Below are positions 26,630-33,722 of a stretch of 40,964 nucleotides of DNA, one piece after another. The position numbers and the translations under genes were made by a program. Each line of letters opens with the position of its first letter. Position 1 is the first letter of the stretch. Origin of the DNA: JALSHZ01 sp964614535 (GTDB lineage: Bacteria > Pseudomonadota > Gammaproteobacteria > UWMA-0217). The notes under the pieces are model-generated. The model was not told the origin of the DNA. It did not search any database and saw nothing but the letters and a program-made list of their open reading frames with translations. The stretch is from positions 1 to 40,964 of the forward strand of contig CAZTOZ010000028.1 in NCBI GenBank assembly GCA_964614535.1, read 5' to 3'.

Positions 26630-27835
26630 TCAACCCGGCCGATACTGCGCCAGCGCGGGTAGCTGGCCCATCGTGCCCATGGCATAGCGCATCATCAGCG
26701 CCTTGGCCGGGGGAATCTGTTCGGTTACGGCGAGGCCCAGGCCGCGCAGCTGTCTCAGTGGCGTGGTGTCGTTGAGGAACAACAGCTGAAAACCCTCCAT
26801 CAGTTTCTGCATCATGGCGTTCTCCCCCTTGCGGGCGCGTTCGTAGCGCCGCAGCACCGACAGGCTGCCTGGGTCTCTCCCGGTGGCCGCCAGCACCGTT
26901 GCCAGCTCGGCCACGTCCATGAAACCGAGATTCACCCCCTGGCCGGCCAGCGGGTGAATCGTGTGGGCGGCATCGCCGATCAGCGCCAGGCGTGGTTCGA
27001 CGTAGCGTTCGGCATGGCGGCCGATCAGTGGAAAGGCGGCCCGCGCCGAGGTGTCCAGCACCTTGCCGAGGTGGAAGTCGAAGGCCTCGCCGAGCGCCTC
27101 GCGAAAGGCGTCGTCGTCCAGTGCCAGGATCTCGTCGGCGCGCCGGCTGCTCCAGACGATCGAGCTGCGTCCGTCGGCCAGTGGCAGGAAGGCGAGCACC
27201 CCGTCGGGGAGAAAGCGTTGCCAGGCGGTGCGGTCGCTGGATTGCTCGGTCGTCACGGTGGCGACGATCGCTTGTTGCTGGTAGTCGCGGCTGTGGACCT
27301 CGATACCGGCCGCCTCGCGCACGCGGGAGAAGCGGCCGTCGGCACCGACGATCAGCCGCGAGGTGAAGACGCGGCCGTCGGCCAGTGTGATCACGGCGTC
27401 GTGCTCGTCCACGCCGAGGTTGGCGATCTCGATGTGGTCGAACCATGCCACCGTCTCCAGCTGTTCGGCCACCTCGTAGAGCGCGCGTTGGATCAGGCGG
27501 TTCTCGATGATGTGGCCGAGGTCGGGCTCGCCCAGCTCGGCGGCGGAGAAGGTGATGCTCGAACGGCTGCCGGCGTCGCGCACATGCATCCGGTCGTAGG
27601 GCGAGAGCCGCCACCGTCGCAGTTTTGGCCAGGCGCCAAGATGGTGGAGCAGCGCCTGGCTGGCGCGGTTGATCGCCACCACGCGCAGATCGGGCCCGCC
27701 GTCGGGGTCGAACGGGGCGGGCGTGGCGCCGGCTTCGAGCACGGCCACGCGCATGCCCTGCTGGCCGAGCGCGCAGGCCAGCGCCAGGCCGGTCATGCCG
27801 CCACCGGTGATGGTGATGTCGTAACGGTGAATCAT
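26630..27835 (-). CDS. ubiI: FAD-dependent ubiquinone hydroxylase, UbiI/VisC type
   Basis: A 401-residue flavoprotein monooxygenase of the UbiH/COQ6 family, acting in aerobic ring hydroxylation of ubiquinone precursors. It has a Rossmann GxGxxG opening (ITGGGMTGLALA), the DG motif in LIVGADGRFSRVREAAG, and the GD motif GDAAHTIHPLAGQGVNLGFMD, which matches E. coli VisC/UbiI more closely than UbiH. Gene order ubiH-ubiI-gcvT also agrees with E. coli visC. The start ATG overlaps the ubiH stop by 4 bp, so translation is coupled. Which ring carbon is hydroxylated cannot be told from sequence alone. Confidence 0.92.
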   Translation of the reverse strand: MIHRYDITITGGGMTGLALACALGQQGMRVAVLEAGATPAPFDPDGGPDLRVVAINRASQALLHHLGAWPKLRRWRLSPYDRMHVRDAGSRSSITFSAAELGEPDLGHIIENRLIQRALYEVAEQLETVAWFDHIEIANLGVDEHDAVITLADGRVFTSRLIVGADGRFSRVREAAGIEVHSRDYQQQAIVATVTTEQSSDRTAWQRFLPDGVLAFLPLADGRSSIVWSSRRADEILALDDDAFREALGEAFDFHLGKVLDTSARAAFPLIGRHAERYVEPRLALIGDAAHTIHPLAGQGVNLGFMDVAELATVLAATGRDPGSLSVLRRYERARKGENAMMQKLMEGFQLLFLNDTTPLRQLRGLGLAVTEQIPPAKALMMRYAMGTMGQLPALAQYRPG

Positions 27836-29058
27836 GGTGCTTTCCCGTTCAGTGGATGGCCATGGAAGATCGGATCTTGCAGTCCCCGCCGAAAACCCAT
27901 GCCCAGCCGTGCCAGCCGGCGCTTGAGCGGCGGCAGCCGGTCGAGCGCGATCAGCCCGGCAGCGCGCAGATGGGCCAATGGTGGCCATGGGTTGTCGAAC
28001 AGCCGCAGCAGTCCGTCCGATGCGCGGGCGGTGGCGGCGATATCGGTGGCGCGTCGCTGCCGGTAGATTGCCAGCAACATCTCGTCGCCCGGGTCGTCGA
28101 AGCGGCGCAGCAGTTCGGCCAGTACCGCCACGTCGCGCAGGCCGAGGTTGAGCCCCTGTCCGGCGATCGGGTGCAGCGCGTGGGCGGCATTGCCCAGCAG
28201 CAGGGCGCGCTGGGCGGTGAGCCGCCTGGCCAGCGTCATCTTCAGCGGAAAGCCCTCGCGCGGGCCGCTGGCGGTGAAGCGGCCGAGACGGTGGCCGAAG
28301 TGGCGCGGCAGCTCGGCCAGAAAGGCGTCGTCGTCCAGCGCCAGGATCCGTTCGGCGGTCTGCGGCGGCAGGGACCAGACCAGCGCCGAGCGGTCGTCGG
28401 CCAGCGGCAGCAGCGCCATCGGACCCGAGCGGGTGAAGCGTTCGAAGGCGGTGTTGTCGTGCCCCCGAGACGAGGTGACATTGGCGACCACCGCCGTCTG
28501 GCCATACGGTTCGACCTGCTCGCCGATGCCGAGCAGGCGGCGTGACGATGAGGCGCCGCCGTCGGCGCCGACCAGCAGCGCGGTGGTGACGCGCCGGCTT
28601 TCTTGCCGCTCGTCCTCCAGCGTCAGTGTCACCCGTGCGCCGTCGCTCTCGATGCCGGTGAGCCGGGTCCGGTGCCAGCGGGTGAGGTTGCCGGCCGTGG
28701 CGACGCGCCGCTCCAGCGCTTCGGTCAATGCCCGCAGGGTCACCACGTAGCCCAGCGCGGCGGCGCCGCCATCGCTGGCGTGCAGGCGGGTGGCGCCCAG
28801 CCGCCCCTGTTCGGAGACGTGGATCGTCTCGATCGGTGTGGCGTGGCTGGCGATCTCGTCCCAGACGCCGATGCCACCGTAGATCAGGCGCGAACCGAAA
28901 CCGAGCGCCAGCGAACGCTCGTCGAGCGCGGCGGGATCGGTCGTGGGCGGGCGCGAATCCACCAGCAGCACTGACCGTGACAGCGGCGCCAGGGCCGCGG
29001 CCAGCGACAGGCCGGCCAGGCCGCCGCCGATGATGGTGATGTCGTGATCGATGCTCAT
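27832..29058 (-). CDS. ubiH: FAD-dependent 2-polyprenyl-6-methoxyphenol hydroxylase UbiH
   Basis: A 408-residue flavoprotein monooxygenase for aerobic ubiquinone synthesis. The FAD motif IIGGGLAGLSLA is at about residues 9-20, the DG motif is LLVGADGGASSSRR, and the GD-like motif reads GNAAHALHPIAGQGLNLG. The Asn in GNAA is a recognised peculiarity of UbiH in E. coli, which separates it from the neighbouring UbiI copy (GDAA). The two proteins are paralogues placed head to tail. It starts 22 bp after pepP and shares ATGA with ubiI. Position in the ygfB-pepP-ubiH-ubiI string supports the name. Confidence 0.93.
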   Translation of the reverse strand: MSIDHDITIIGGGLAGLSLAAALAPLSRSVLLVDSRPPTTDPAALDERSLALGFGSRLIYGGIGVWDEIASHATPIETIHVSEQGRLGATRLHASDGGAAALGYVVTLRALTEALERRVATAGNLTRWHRTRLTGIESDGARVTLTLEDERQESRRVTTALLVGADGGASSSRRLLGIGEQVEPYGQTAVVANVTSSRGHDNTAFERFTRSGPMALLPLADDRSALVWSLPPQTAERILALDDDAFLAELPRHFGHRLGRFTASGPREGFPLKMTLARRLTAQRALLLGNAAHALHPIAGQGLNLGLRDVAVLAELLRRFDDPGDEMLLAIYRQRRATDIAATARASDGLLRLFDNPWPPLAHLRAAGLIALDRLPPLKRRLARLGMGFRRGLQDPIFHGHPLNGKAP

Positions 29059-29079
29059 GGCCGTTCCCCTGTCGTCCGG

Positions 29080-30399
29080 CTATACCGCCATCAACGCCTC
29101 GATCTCCTCCACCTGCTTGGGGATGTCTTCGGTCAGCACTTCGTTGCCGTCCTTGGTGATCAGCACGTCGTCCTCGATGCGGATGCCGATGTCCCACCAG
29201 ATCTTGCGTACCCCCTTGCTGCCGGCGGGGATGTAGAGGCCGGGTTCGATGGTCAGCACCATTCCCGGTTCCAGCAGCCGCCACTGGTCGTCGAGCTTGT
29301 AGTCGCCGACGTCGTGGACGTCGAGACCGAGCCAGTGGCCGGTGCGGTGCATGTAGAAACGTTTGTAGGCCTGGTCCTTGATGAGCTGGACCGCCGATCC
29401 CTTGAGAATGCCGAGCTTGATCAGGCCCTTGGTCAGCACGCTGACGGCTGCCTGGTGCGGATCGTTCCAGTGGTTGCCCGGTCTGGCGCGGGCGATGGCC
29501 GCCTGCTGCGCTTCGAGTACCAGTTCATAGAGCGCCCGCTGCTGCTTGTCGAAACGGCCGTTGACCGGAAAGGTCCGGGTCACGTCGGCGGCGTAGCCGT
29601 TGTATTCGCAGCCGGCGTCGATGAGCAGCAGCTGACCGTCTTCGAGGCGGCTGTCGTTGTCGGTGTAGTGGAGGATGCAGCCGTTGGCGCCGCTGCCGAG
29701 GATCGACGGGTAGGCCGGTTCGCAACCGTGGCGGCGGAAGCTGTGGAGGATCTCGGCCTCGATCTCGTATTCGTACATGCCGGGCTCGCAGCTGGCCATC
29801 GCGCGGATGTGGGCCTCGCGGGTGATCTTCGCCGCCTCGCGCATCAGCCGCATTTCGGAACGGGACTTGAACAGCCGCAGTTCGTGGACGAGGTATTCCA
29901 GGTCGATGAATTCGTGGGGGACGCCGGTACCGGAGCGCACGCTCTGGCGCAGCTGGTTGATCCACCCCATCAGCTGGTTGTCGAACTGCGGATGCTTGCC
30001 CATCGTGTAGTAGACGCGGTCGCGGTTCTCCAGCAGGCCGGGGAGGATCTCGTCGATGTCGCCGATGGGAAAGGCGTCGTCGGCGTGGTACTGCTCGATG
30101 GCGCCCTCCTGTCCGGCACGGCGGCCGTGCCAGGTCTCCTTCTCCTTGTCCCGTTCGCGGCAGAACAGAATGTACTCCCCCTGCTTGCGGCCGGGGATGA
30201 AGACGGCCACCGCCTCCGGTTCCGGGAAGTTGGTGAGGTAGAGAAAATCGCTGTCCTGCCGGTAGGGGTAGCTGACGTCGCGGTTGCGCGCGCACTCTTC
30301 GGCGGCGGGAATGATGGCGATGGCGTTGTCGTCCATCATCCGCATCAGCGCGCGGCGGCGGCGCTGCATCTCGGTCTTGGGCAGTTGTTTGAGTGGCAT
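29080..30399 (-). CDS. pepP: Xaa-Pro aminopeptidase P
   Basis: A 439-residue metallopeptidase removing N-terminal residues next to proline. The N-terminal creatinase-like domain (about 1-170) includes RDVSYPYRQDSDFLYLTNFPEPEAV, typical of PepP. The pita-bread M24 domain shows metal ligands in LLIDAGCEYNGYAADVTRTF (two Asp), the His in HRTGHWLGLDVHDVG, LTIEPG (Glu) and IRIEDDVL (Glu), a dinuclear Mn site. Length is that of E. coli PepP (441). It lies 10 bp downstream of the ygfB gene in the same order as in E. coli. Confidence 0.96.
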   Translation of the reverse strand: MPLKQLPKTEMQRRRRALMRMMDDNAIAIIPAAEECARNRDVSYPYRQDSDFLYLTNFPEPEAVAVFIPGRKQGEYILFCRERDKEKETWHGRRAGQEGAIEQYHADDAFPIGDIDEILPGLLENRDRVYYTMGKHPQFDNQLMGWINQLRQSVRSGTGVPHEFIDLEYLVHELRLFKSRSEMRLMREAAKITREAHIRAMASCEPGMYEYEIEAEILHSFRRHGCEPAYPSILGSGANGCILHYTDNDSRLEDGQLLLIDAGCEYNGYAADVTRTFPVNGRFDKQQRALYELVLEAQQAAIARARPGNHWNDPHQAAVSVLTKGLIKLGILKGSAVQLIKDQAYKRFYMHRTGHWLGLDVHDVGDYKLDDQWRLLEPGMVLTIEPGLYIPAGSKGVRKIWWDIGIRIEDDVLITKDGNEVLTEDIPKQVEEIEALMAV

Positions 30400-30409
30400 C
30401 GCGGTATCG

Positions 30410-30964
30410 TCAGTGAAGTTGTGGCGCGGCGCGCATCGGTTGCAGTTCCTCCTGGGCCATCAGCGTGCCCATGCGGAGGAATTCCAGCAGCTCGACGTAG
30501 AGGGATTCGGCCTCCTCCTCGCTGCTGTCGTCCACCGTATATTCGTTGTTGGCCAGCGTCAGGCAGTCCGTGATGAACTCGGCGGTGTCGGCCGGGCACT
30601 CGCTGGTCTTGACGCCCTGCTCGGCCAGGCCGTAGACCAGTCCCCGCGCCCAGTCGCAGGCGGCCTGGATGCGGCTCTCCAACGGCTCGTCCTCGTCCGG
30701 CGCCAGCAGCTCGAAACCCAGCTCCGGGTCGTGCAACTGCGCTTTCGTCGCCGCGTGCAGCCGTTCGATCATCCGTGCCGTTTCGTCGGCCAGAACGTCC
30801 CCCTGGTCGGTTTCGCCGAGGGCGATCTGGCGCAGCCTCTCGGCTGGCGTCGAGCTGTCGCGGATCAGCAGGCCACTGGCGATGCCGTGGAGTTCGGCCG
30901 GTGACAGCACCACCGGGCTGCGGGCCAGTGTCTCGGCCACCTCGTCGTATTCGGGAAGGTCCAC
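30410..30964 (-). CDS. ygfB: UPF0149 (YgfB) family protein
   Basis: A 184-residue acidic cytoplasmic protein of the YgfB/YecA helical family. Features typical of the family are VLSPAELHGIASGLLI near the N-terminus, a central ACDWARGLVYGL, and an acidic C-terminal half with DDSSEEEAESLYVELLEFLRMGTL. It has no enzymatic motif. It heads the ygfB-pepP-ubiH-ubiI string and is divergent from the zapA unit, as in E. coli. The start is GTG at 30964. In Pseudomonas a YgfB homologue influences ampDh3 expression; whether that applies here is unknown. Confidence 0.9.
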   Translation of the reverse strand: MDLPEYDEVAETLARSPVVLSPAELHGIASGLLIRDSSTPAERLRQIALGETDQGDVLADETARMIERLHAATKAQLHDPELGFELLAPDEDEPLESRIQAACDWARGLVYGLAEQGVKTSECPADTAEFITDCLTLANNEYTVDDSSEEEAESLYVELLEFLRMGTLMAQEELQPMRAAPQLH

Positions 30965-31034
30965 GTCGTGCCTACGGAATGGAAAGTGTCGAGGGATGAT
31001 AGCGGATTCTCTTCACAACTTCCTTTTTGGGCAA

Positions 31035-31063
31035 TTGACCACATGGATAAGTCGGCCTAGTAT
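31035..31063 (+). promoter_or_regulatory. Sigma-70-like promoter of the zapA unit
   Basis: TTGACC (31035-31040) and TAGTAT (31058-31063) are separated by exactly 17 bp, each with five or four of six consensus bases. Initiation would fall at about 31069-31070, the first base of the downstream ATG, so the first transcript may be nearly leaderless. Confidence 0.6.
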
Positions 31064-31069
31064 CTCCCT

Positions 31070-31300
31070 ATGGCTGACGACATGGGAAAATCCTTCTCCG
31101 AACAGGCGCTTAACCGCCTGGAAAACCGGATCGACGAGCTGGTCAAGCTGGGCAACCGCTTGAAGCAGGAAAATGCCCGCCTGCGGGATGAGAACGCACA
31201 TCTGCTGGCCGAACGTGGCAAACTGTTGAGCAACCGTGACAAGGTCAGAATGCAGGTGGAGGCGATGATCAGCCGCCTCAAGGCGATGGAGAGCAGCTGA
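31070..31300 (+). CDS. Small coiled-coil protein upstream of zapA (ZapB-like, TIGR02449 type)
   Basis: A 76-residue protein that is almost wholly a predicted coiled coil, with heptad leucines through LENRIDELVKLGNRLKQENARLRDENAHLLAERGKLL (residues 17-53). Such short coiled coils directly before zapA occur in many Gammaproteobacteria and are thought to act with ZapA at the division septum, like ZapB; that role is inferred from context. No Shine-Dalgarno sequence precedes ATG 31070 or the in-frame ATG at 31082. Its stop overlaps the zapA start (TGATG). Confidence 0.85.
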   Translation: MADDMGKSFSEQALNRLENRIDELVKLGNRLKQENARLRDENAHLLAERGKLLSNRDKVRMQVEAMISRLKAMESS

Positions 31301-31614
31301 TGTCCACCGAGACCATTCCGGTTACCGTCAAGATCATGGAAAAGGAGTTTCAGATCGCGTGCCCGCCGGACGAGCGGGAGGCGCTCGAAGCGTCGGCCAA
31401 AATGCTGAACGAGCACATGAAGAAGGTGAAGGAGTCGGGCAAGATCTTCGGCTCCGATCGGATCGCCATCATGGCGGCGCTGAACCTGACGCACGAGCTG
31501 TTGCAGCACAAGAATGAATCCCGCAATTTCGGGAAGACTTTTTCAGAGCGCATCACCGCGATCCAGAACAAGGTGGAAGCGGCACTGCAGGATGCGCAGC
31601 AAATGGAATTCTAG
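31300..31614 (+). CDS. zapA: Cell division protein ZapA
   Basis: A 104-residue cytoplasmic protein that cross-links FtsZ filaments at the Z-ring. The N-terminal globular part contains VTVKIMEKEFQIACPPDEREAL, followed by the conserved AAKML-like ASAKMLNEHMKKV and then DRIAIMAALNLTHELL. The rest is a C-terminal coiled coil. Length is typical. ATG 31300 overlaps the stop of the coiled-coil gene before it, which predicts coupled translation. 6S RNA follows, then ygfA, the usual zapA-ssrS-ygfA order. Confidence 0.95.
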   Translation: MSTETIPVTVKIMEKEFQIACPPDEREALEASAKMLNEHMKKVKESGKIFGSDRIAIMAALNLTHELLQHKNESRNFGKTFSERITAIQNKVEAALQDAQQMEF

Positions 31615-31659
31615 CCGGCGCCGGGTTGCCTGCCGCGCCGGGACAGTTGGATGTTTAGA

Positions 31660-31853
31660 TTTGGGTGCCTCTGGGGTATTCGCTAATGGCTGGGTAGTAT
31701 CCTTGAGCCTAATATTTTGCCCCGGGGACTTTGATGCTGGTGTCGGTGTGCACTACCGTATTGCACGGGAAGCCTGAAGACACCGCCGTGGTTCCCACTT
31801 GAACCTTTGGTTCAAGGTCGAAAGCCAGACCGGTACCGCCGGAGTGTACCCAT
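31660..31853 (+). ncRNA. ssrS: 6S RNA
   Basis: A regulatory RNA that mimics an open promoter and sequesters sigma-70 RNA polymerase. The ends pair as expected: TGGGT (31662-31666) with ACCCA (31848-31852), and CTCTGG (31669-31674) with CCGGAG (31839-31844). The family-typical 3' arm CTTGAACC...GGTTCAAGG is at about 31798-31816. The central region is long and weakly paired. Length of about 194 nt is close to E. coli 6S (184). It stands between zapA and ygfA, its conserved position, and is followed by a terminator. Exact ends are estimates. Confidence 0.9.
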
Positions 31854-31861
31854 CCTATGGC

Positions 31862-31893
31862 AAGGCCGCGCAGACGATGCGTGGCCTTTTTTG
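31862..31893 (+). terminator. Intrinsic terminator after 6S RNA
   Basis: A 9-bp stem (31862-31870 with 31880-31888, one G-U pair), loop CAGACGATG, and a T-run through 31892. It begins nine bases past the estimated 6S 3' end. It lies upstream of the chosen ygfA start at 31917, so read-through is needed for ygfA, as in the E. coli ssrS-ygfA arrangement. Confidence 0.85.
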
Positions 31894-31916
31894 TTTGTGG
31901 CAGTCCCGGGGGCTCG

Positions 31917-32534
31917 ATGTCGAACTCTCCACCCGTATTACCGGATGAAGCGCTGCGTGCCCGCCTGAGGCGGCGGCGCGCGGCGATTCCCGCACGGCGG
32001 CGGAGCATGGCCGCGCGGCGTGCCTGGTGGCATTTGCGTCATTGGCCAGCGCTGCGACGGGCGACTACGGTCGGCTGCTATCTGGCCATGCCGGGCGAGT
32101 TTCCGACCGCGGAGATCGTCCGCGGGCTGCTGCGGCAGGGGAAGCGGGTCTATGTTCCGGTGGTGGATCCGGGAAACCCCGGGAAAATGGTCTTTCAGCG
32201 CTACCGTCCCGGGCTGCCGACCAGAAAAAACCGCTACGGCATCGTCGAGCCTGTGCCGTTGGCGCGCCACCAGTTGCCAGCGGAACGGCTCGATCTGGTC
32301 ATTCTTCCGCTGCTCGGGTTCGATCTGTGCGGTGGCCGCATCGGGATGGGCGGTGGATATTACGACCGGGCTTTCTCGGCCCGGCTGGACCCCTGGCGCA
32401 TGAAGAAGCCCTGGCTGCTGGGTCTCGCTTTCGACTGGCAGCATTGTCGATGCATCGAGCGCCGGCCCTGGGATGTCCCGCTGGATGCGGTGTTGACCGA
32501 GTCGGGGTTGAAGCGCCTGCCGCCATTGCGCTGA
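31917..32534 (+). CDS. fau: 5-formyltetrahydrofolate cyclo-ligase
   Basis: A 205-residue ATP-dependent enzyme (YgfA/Fau) converting 5-formyl-THF to 5,10-methenyl-THF. It shows the N-terminal LRARLRRRRAAIP basic helix, VGCYLAMPGEFPT, and the ATP-binding C-terminal GFDLCGGRIGMGGGYYDR followed by LGLAFDWQ. The usual family length is about 180-200. ATG 31917 is chosen because the earlier in-frame ATG at 31857 would translate through the 6S terminator hairpin. It is adjacent to ssrS, and it ends 7 bp from the convergent cbbR. Confidence 0.93.
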   Translation: MSNSPPVLPDEALRARLRRRRAAIPARRRSMAARRAWWHLRHWPALRRATTVGCYLAMPGEFPTAEIVRGLLRQGKRVYVPVVDPGNPGKMVFQRYRPGLPTRKNRYGIVEPVPLARHQLPAERLDLVILPLLGFDLCGGRIGMGGGYYDRAFSARLDPWRMKKPWLLGLAFDWQHCRCIERRPWDVPLDAVLTESGLKRLPPLR

Positions 32535-32541
32535 AAACGGC

Positions 32542-33522
32542 TCATTCGCGCGCCGGTGGCCTGTTCGTGGTTGCCATTTTCAGGGCATCGTTGGCAGAGT
32601 CTGCTCGCAGGCAGTTGCAGTCGTTCCCCACCAGCTGGCCGCTCTCGGCCAGAATGAATTCCAGAAAAGTCCTTGCCGTCAGCGACAGCGTCTTTCCCTC
32701 GAGATGCACCGCGTGCCAGCGCCGTTTCAGCGGGAAGCCTTCCACGTCGAGAACGGCGAGCTTGCCGTTACTGCATTCAAGATGGAGCGAATGGAGTGAC
32801 AGAATCCCCAGCCCGAGGCCGGCGATGACCCCCTGTTTGATCGCTTCGGCGCTGCCCAGCTCCATATAGGGCTCGATGCGCAGGCCGTGGTCGTGAAGCA
32901 GGCGGTCGAAGGCGGCGCGGGTGCCGGAACCCGTTTCCCGTTCGAGGAAGCGCTCGCGCACCAGCTCCTCGAGCGGGATCTTCCGGCGCCCCGCCAGCGG
33001 GTGATCGGCGGGGGCGACGGCCACGAGGATGTTCTCCAGGAACGGGTGCTTGGTGAAATGGCCGCCCTCGGGCGTCTGTCCCATGACGACGAAGTCGTCC
33101 TCGTTGTCCATCAGCCGTTCCACCACCCGGGCGCGGTTGGTGAAGATCAGTCGCGGTTCGACCGCCGGATATTTTTTCAGAAACAACCCCAGCAAGTGTG
33201 GGAAAAAATATTTGGTGCTGGTCACCACGGCCAGTTGCAGCGGGCCGCGTACCTCACCCTTGAGCGTTTCTACCTGCCCCTTGAGTTCCGAGACGCGTTG
33301 CAGAATGTCGAGCGCGGCCTGGTAGGTGGCGTCGCCGGTCGGCGTGAGGAAGATCTTTTTCCCCACCTTTTCGAACAGTGGCATGCCGACCTGCTCTTCC
33401 AACCGCTTGATTTGTATGGAGACGGCCGGCTGGGTCAGATGGAGTTCCTCGGCCGCGCGGGTATAGCTCTTGTGGCGCGCCACCGATTCGAAGAGTTTGA
33501 GCTGTTGCAGAGTGAAGTGCAC
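32542..33522 (-). CDS. cbbR: LysR-type regulator of the RuBisCO genes (CbbR)
   Basis: A 326-residue LysR-family activator. The N-terminal winged helix-turn-helix spans about 3-62 (LQQLKLFESVARHKSYTRAA...LTQPAVSIQIKRLEEQVGMPLFEK). The effector domain follows with TSTKYFFPHLLGLFLKKYP, typical of CbbR proteins. The C-terminal part is slightly longer than usual (LysR about 300-310) and contains three late cysteines or so (DCNCLRAD). The start is GTG at 33522. It is divergent from cbbL across 200 bp, the classic arrangement in which CbbR autoregulates and activates the cbb operon in response to metabolites such as RuBP or NADPH. Confidence 0.93.
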   Translation of the reverse strand: MHFTLQQLKLFESVARHKSYTRAAEELHLTQPAVSIQIKRLEEQVGMPLFEKVGKKIFLTPTGDATYQAALDILQRVSELKGQVETLKGEVRGPLQLAVVTSTKYFFPHLLGLFLKKYPAVEPRLIFTNRARVVERLMDNEDDFVVMGQTPEGGHFTKHPFLENILVAVAPADHPLAGRRKIPLEELVRERFLERETGSGTRAAFDRLLHDHGLRIEPYMELGSAEAIKQGVIAGLGLGILSLHSLHLECSNGKLAVLDVEGFPLKRRWHAVHLEGKTLSLTARTFLEFILAESGQLVGNDCNCLRADSANDALKMATTNRPPARE

Positions 33523-33540
33523 GGCCGATCCATTTACGTT

Positions 33541-33600
33541 TGTATATGCGACGCATAATAAATCGAAATTTTCATAAATCCACCGCCCCTCCTATAGTCC
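33541..33600. promoter_or_regulatory. Candidate CbbR operator region between cbbR and cbbL
   Basis: TATGCG-A-CGCATA (33545-33557) is a perfect palindrome with the LysR T-N11-A form, 22 bp upstream of the cbbR start and about 166 bp upstream of cbbL. Further toward cbbL lies an AT-rich stretch ending in TATAGT (33593-33598), a possible -10 with a weak TTTTCA (33569-33574) at 18 bp. The operator position near cbbR fits autorepression plus activation of cbbL. Confidence 0.5.
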
Positions 33601-33722
33601 TTTGCACGCTGATCCGCGGTTCGCAGCAATTCCTGCCGCCGGCGGCATGCGTCATGTTTTTCAGCCTGGGAGGCCTTGGCCTGCCGGGTTCAACCCAAGC
33701 AATATGAAGAGGACGTTAGCAC

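Noticed and set aside
26630..29284. 884-codon minus-strand frame that seems to fuse sequence upstream with ubiI
   Set aside because: The added N-terminal part is ubiH read in the wrong frame; ubiH and ubiI are separate genes overlapping by 4 bp.
29044..30573. 509-codon plus-strand frame opposite pepP
   Set aside because: Antisense shadow; pepP has full metal-ligand motifs.
31857..31917. Longer start for the 5-formyl-THF cyclo-ligase at ATG 31857
   Set aside because: It would translate through the 6S RNA terminator, and the extra residues are unlike the family.
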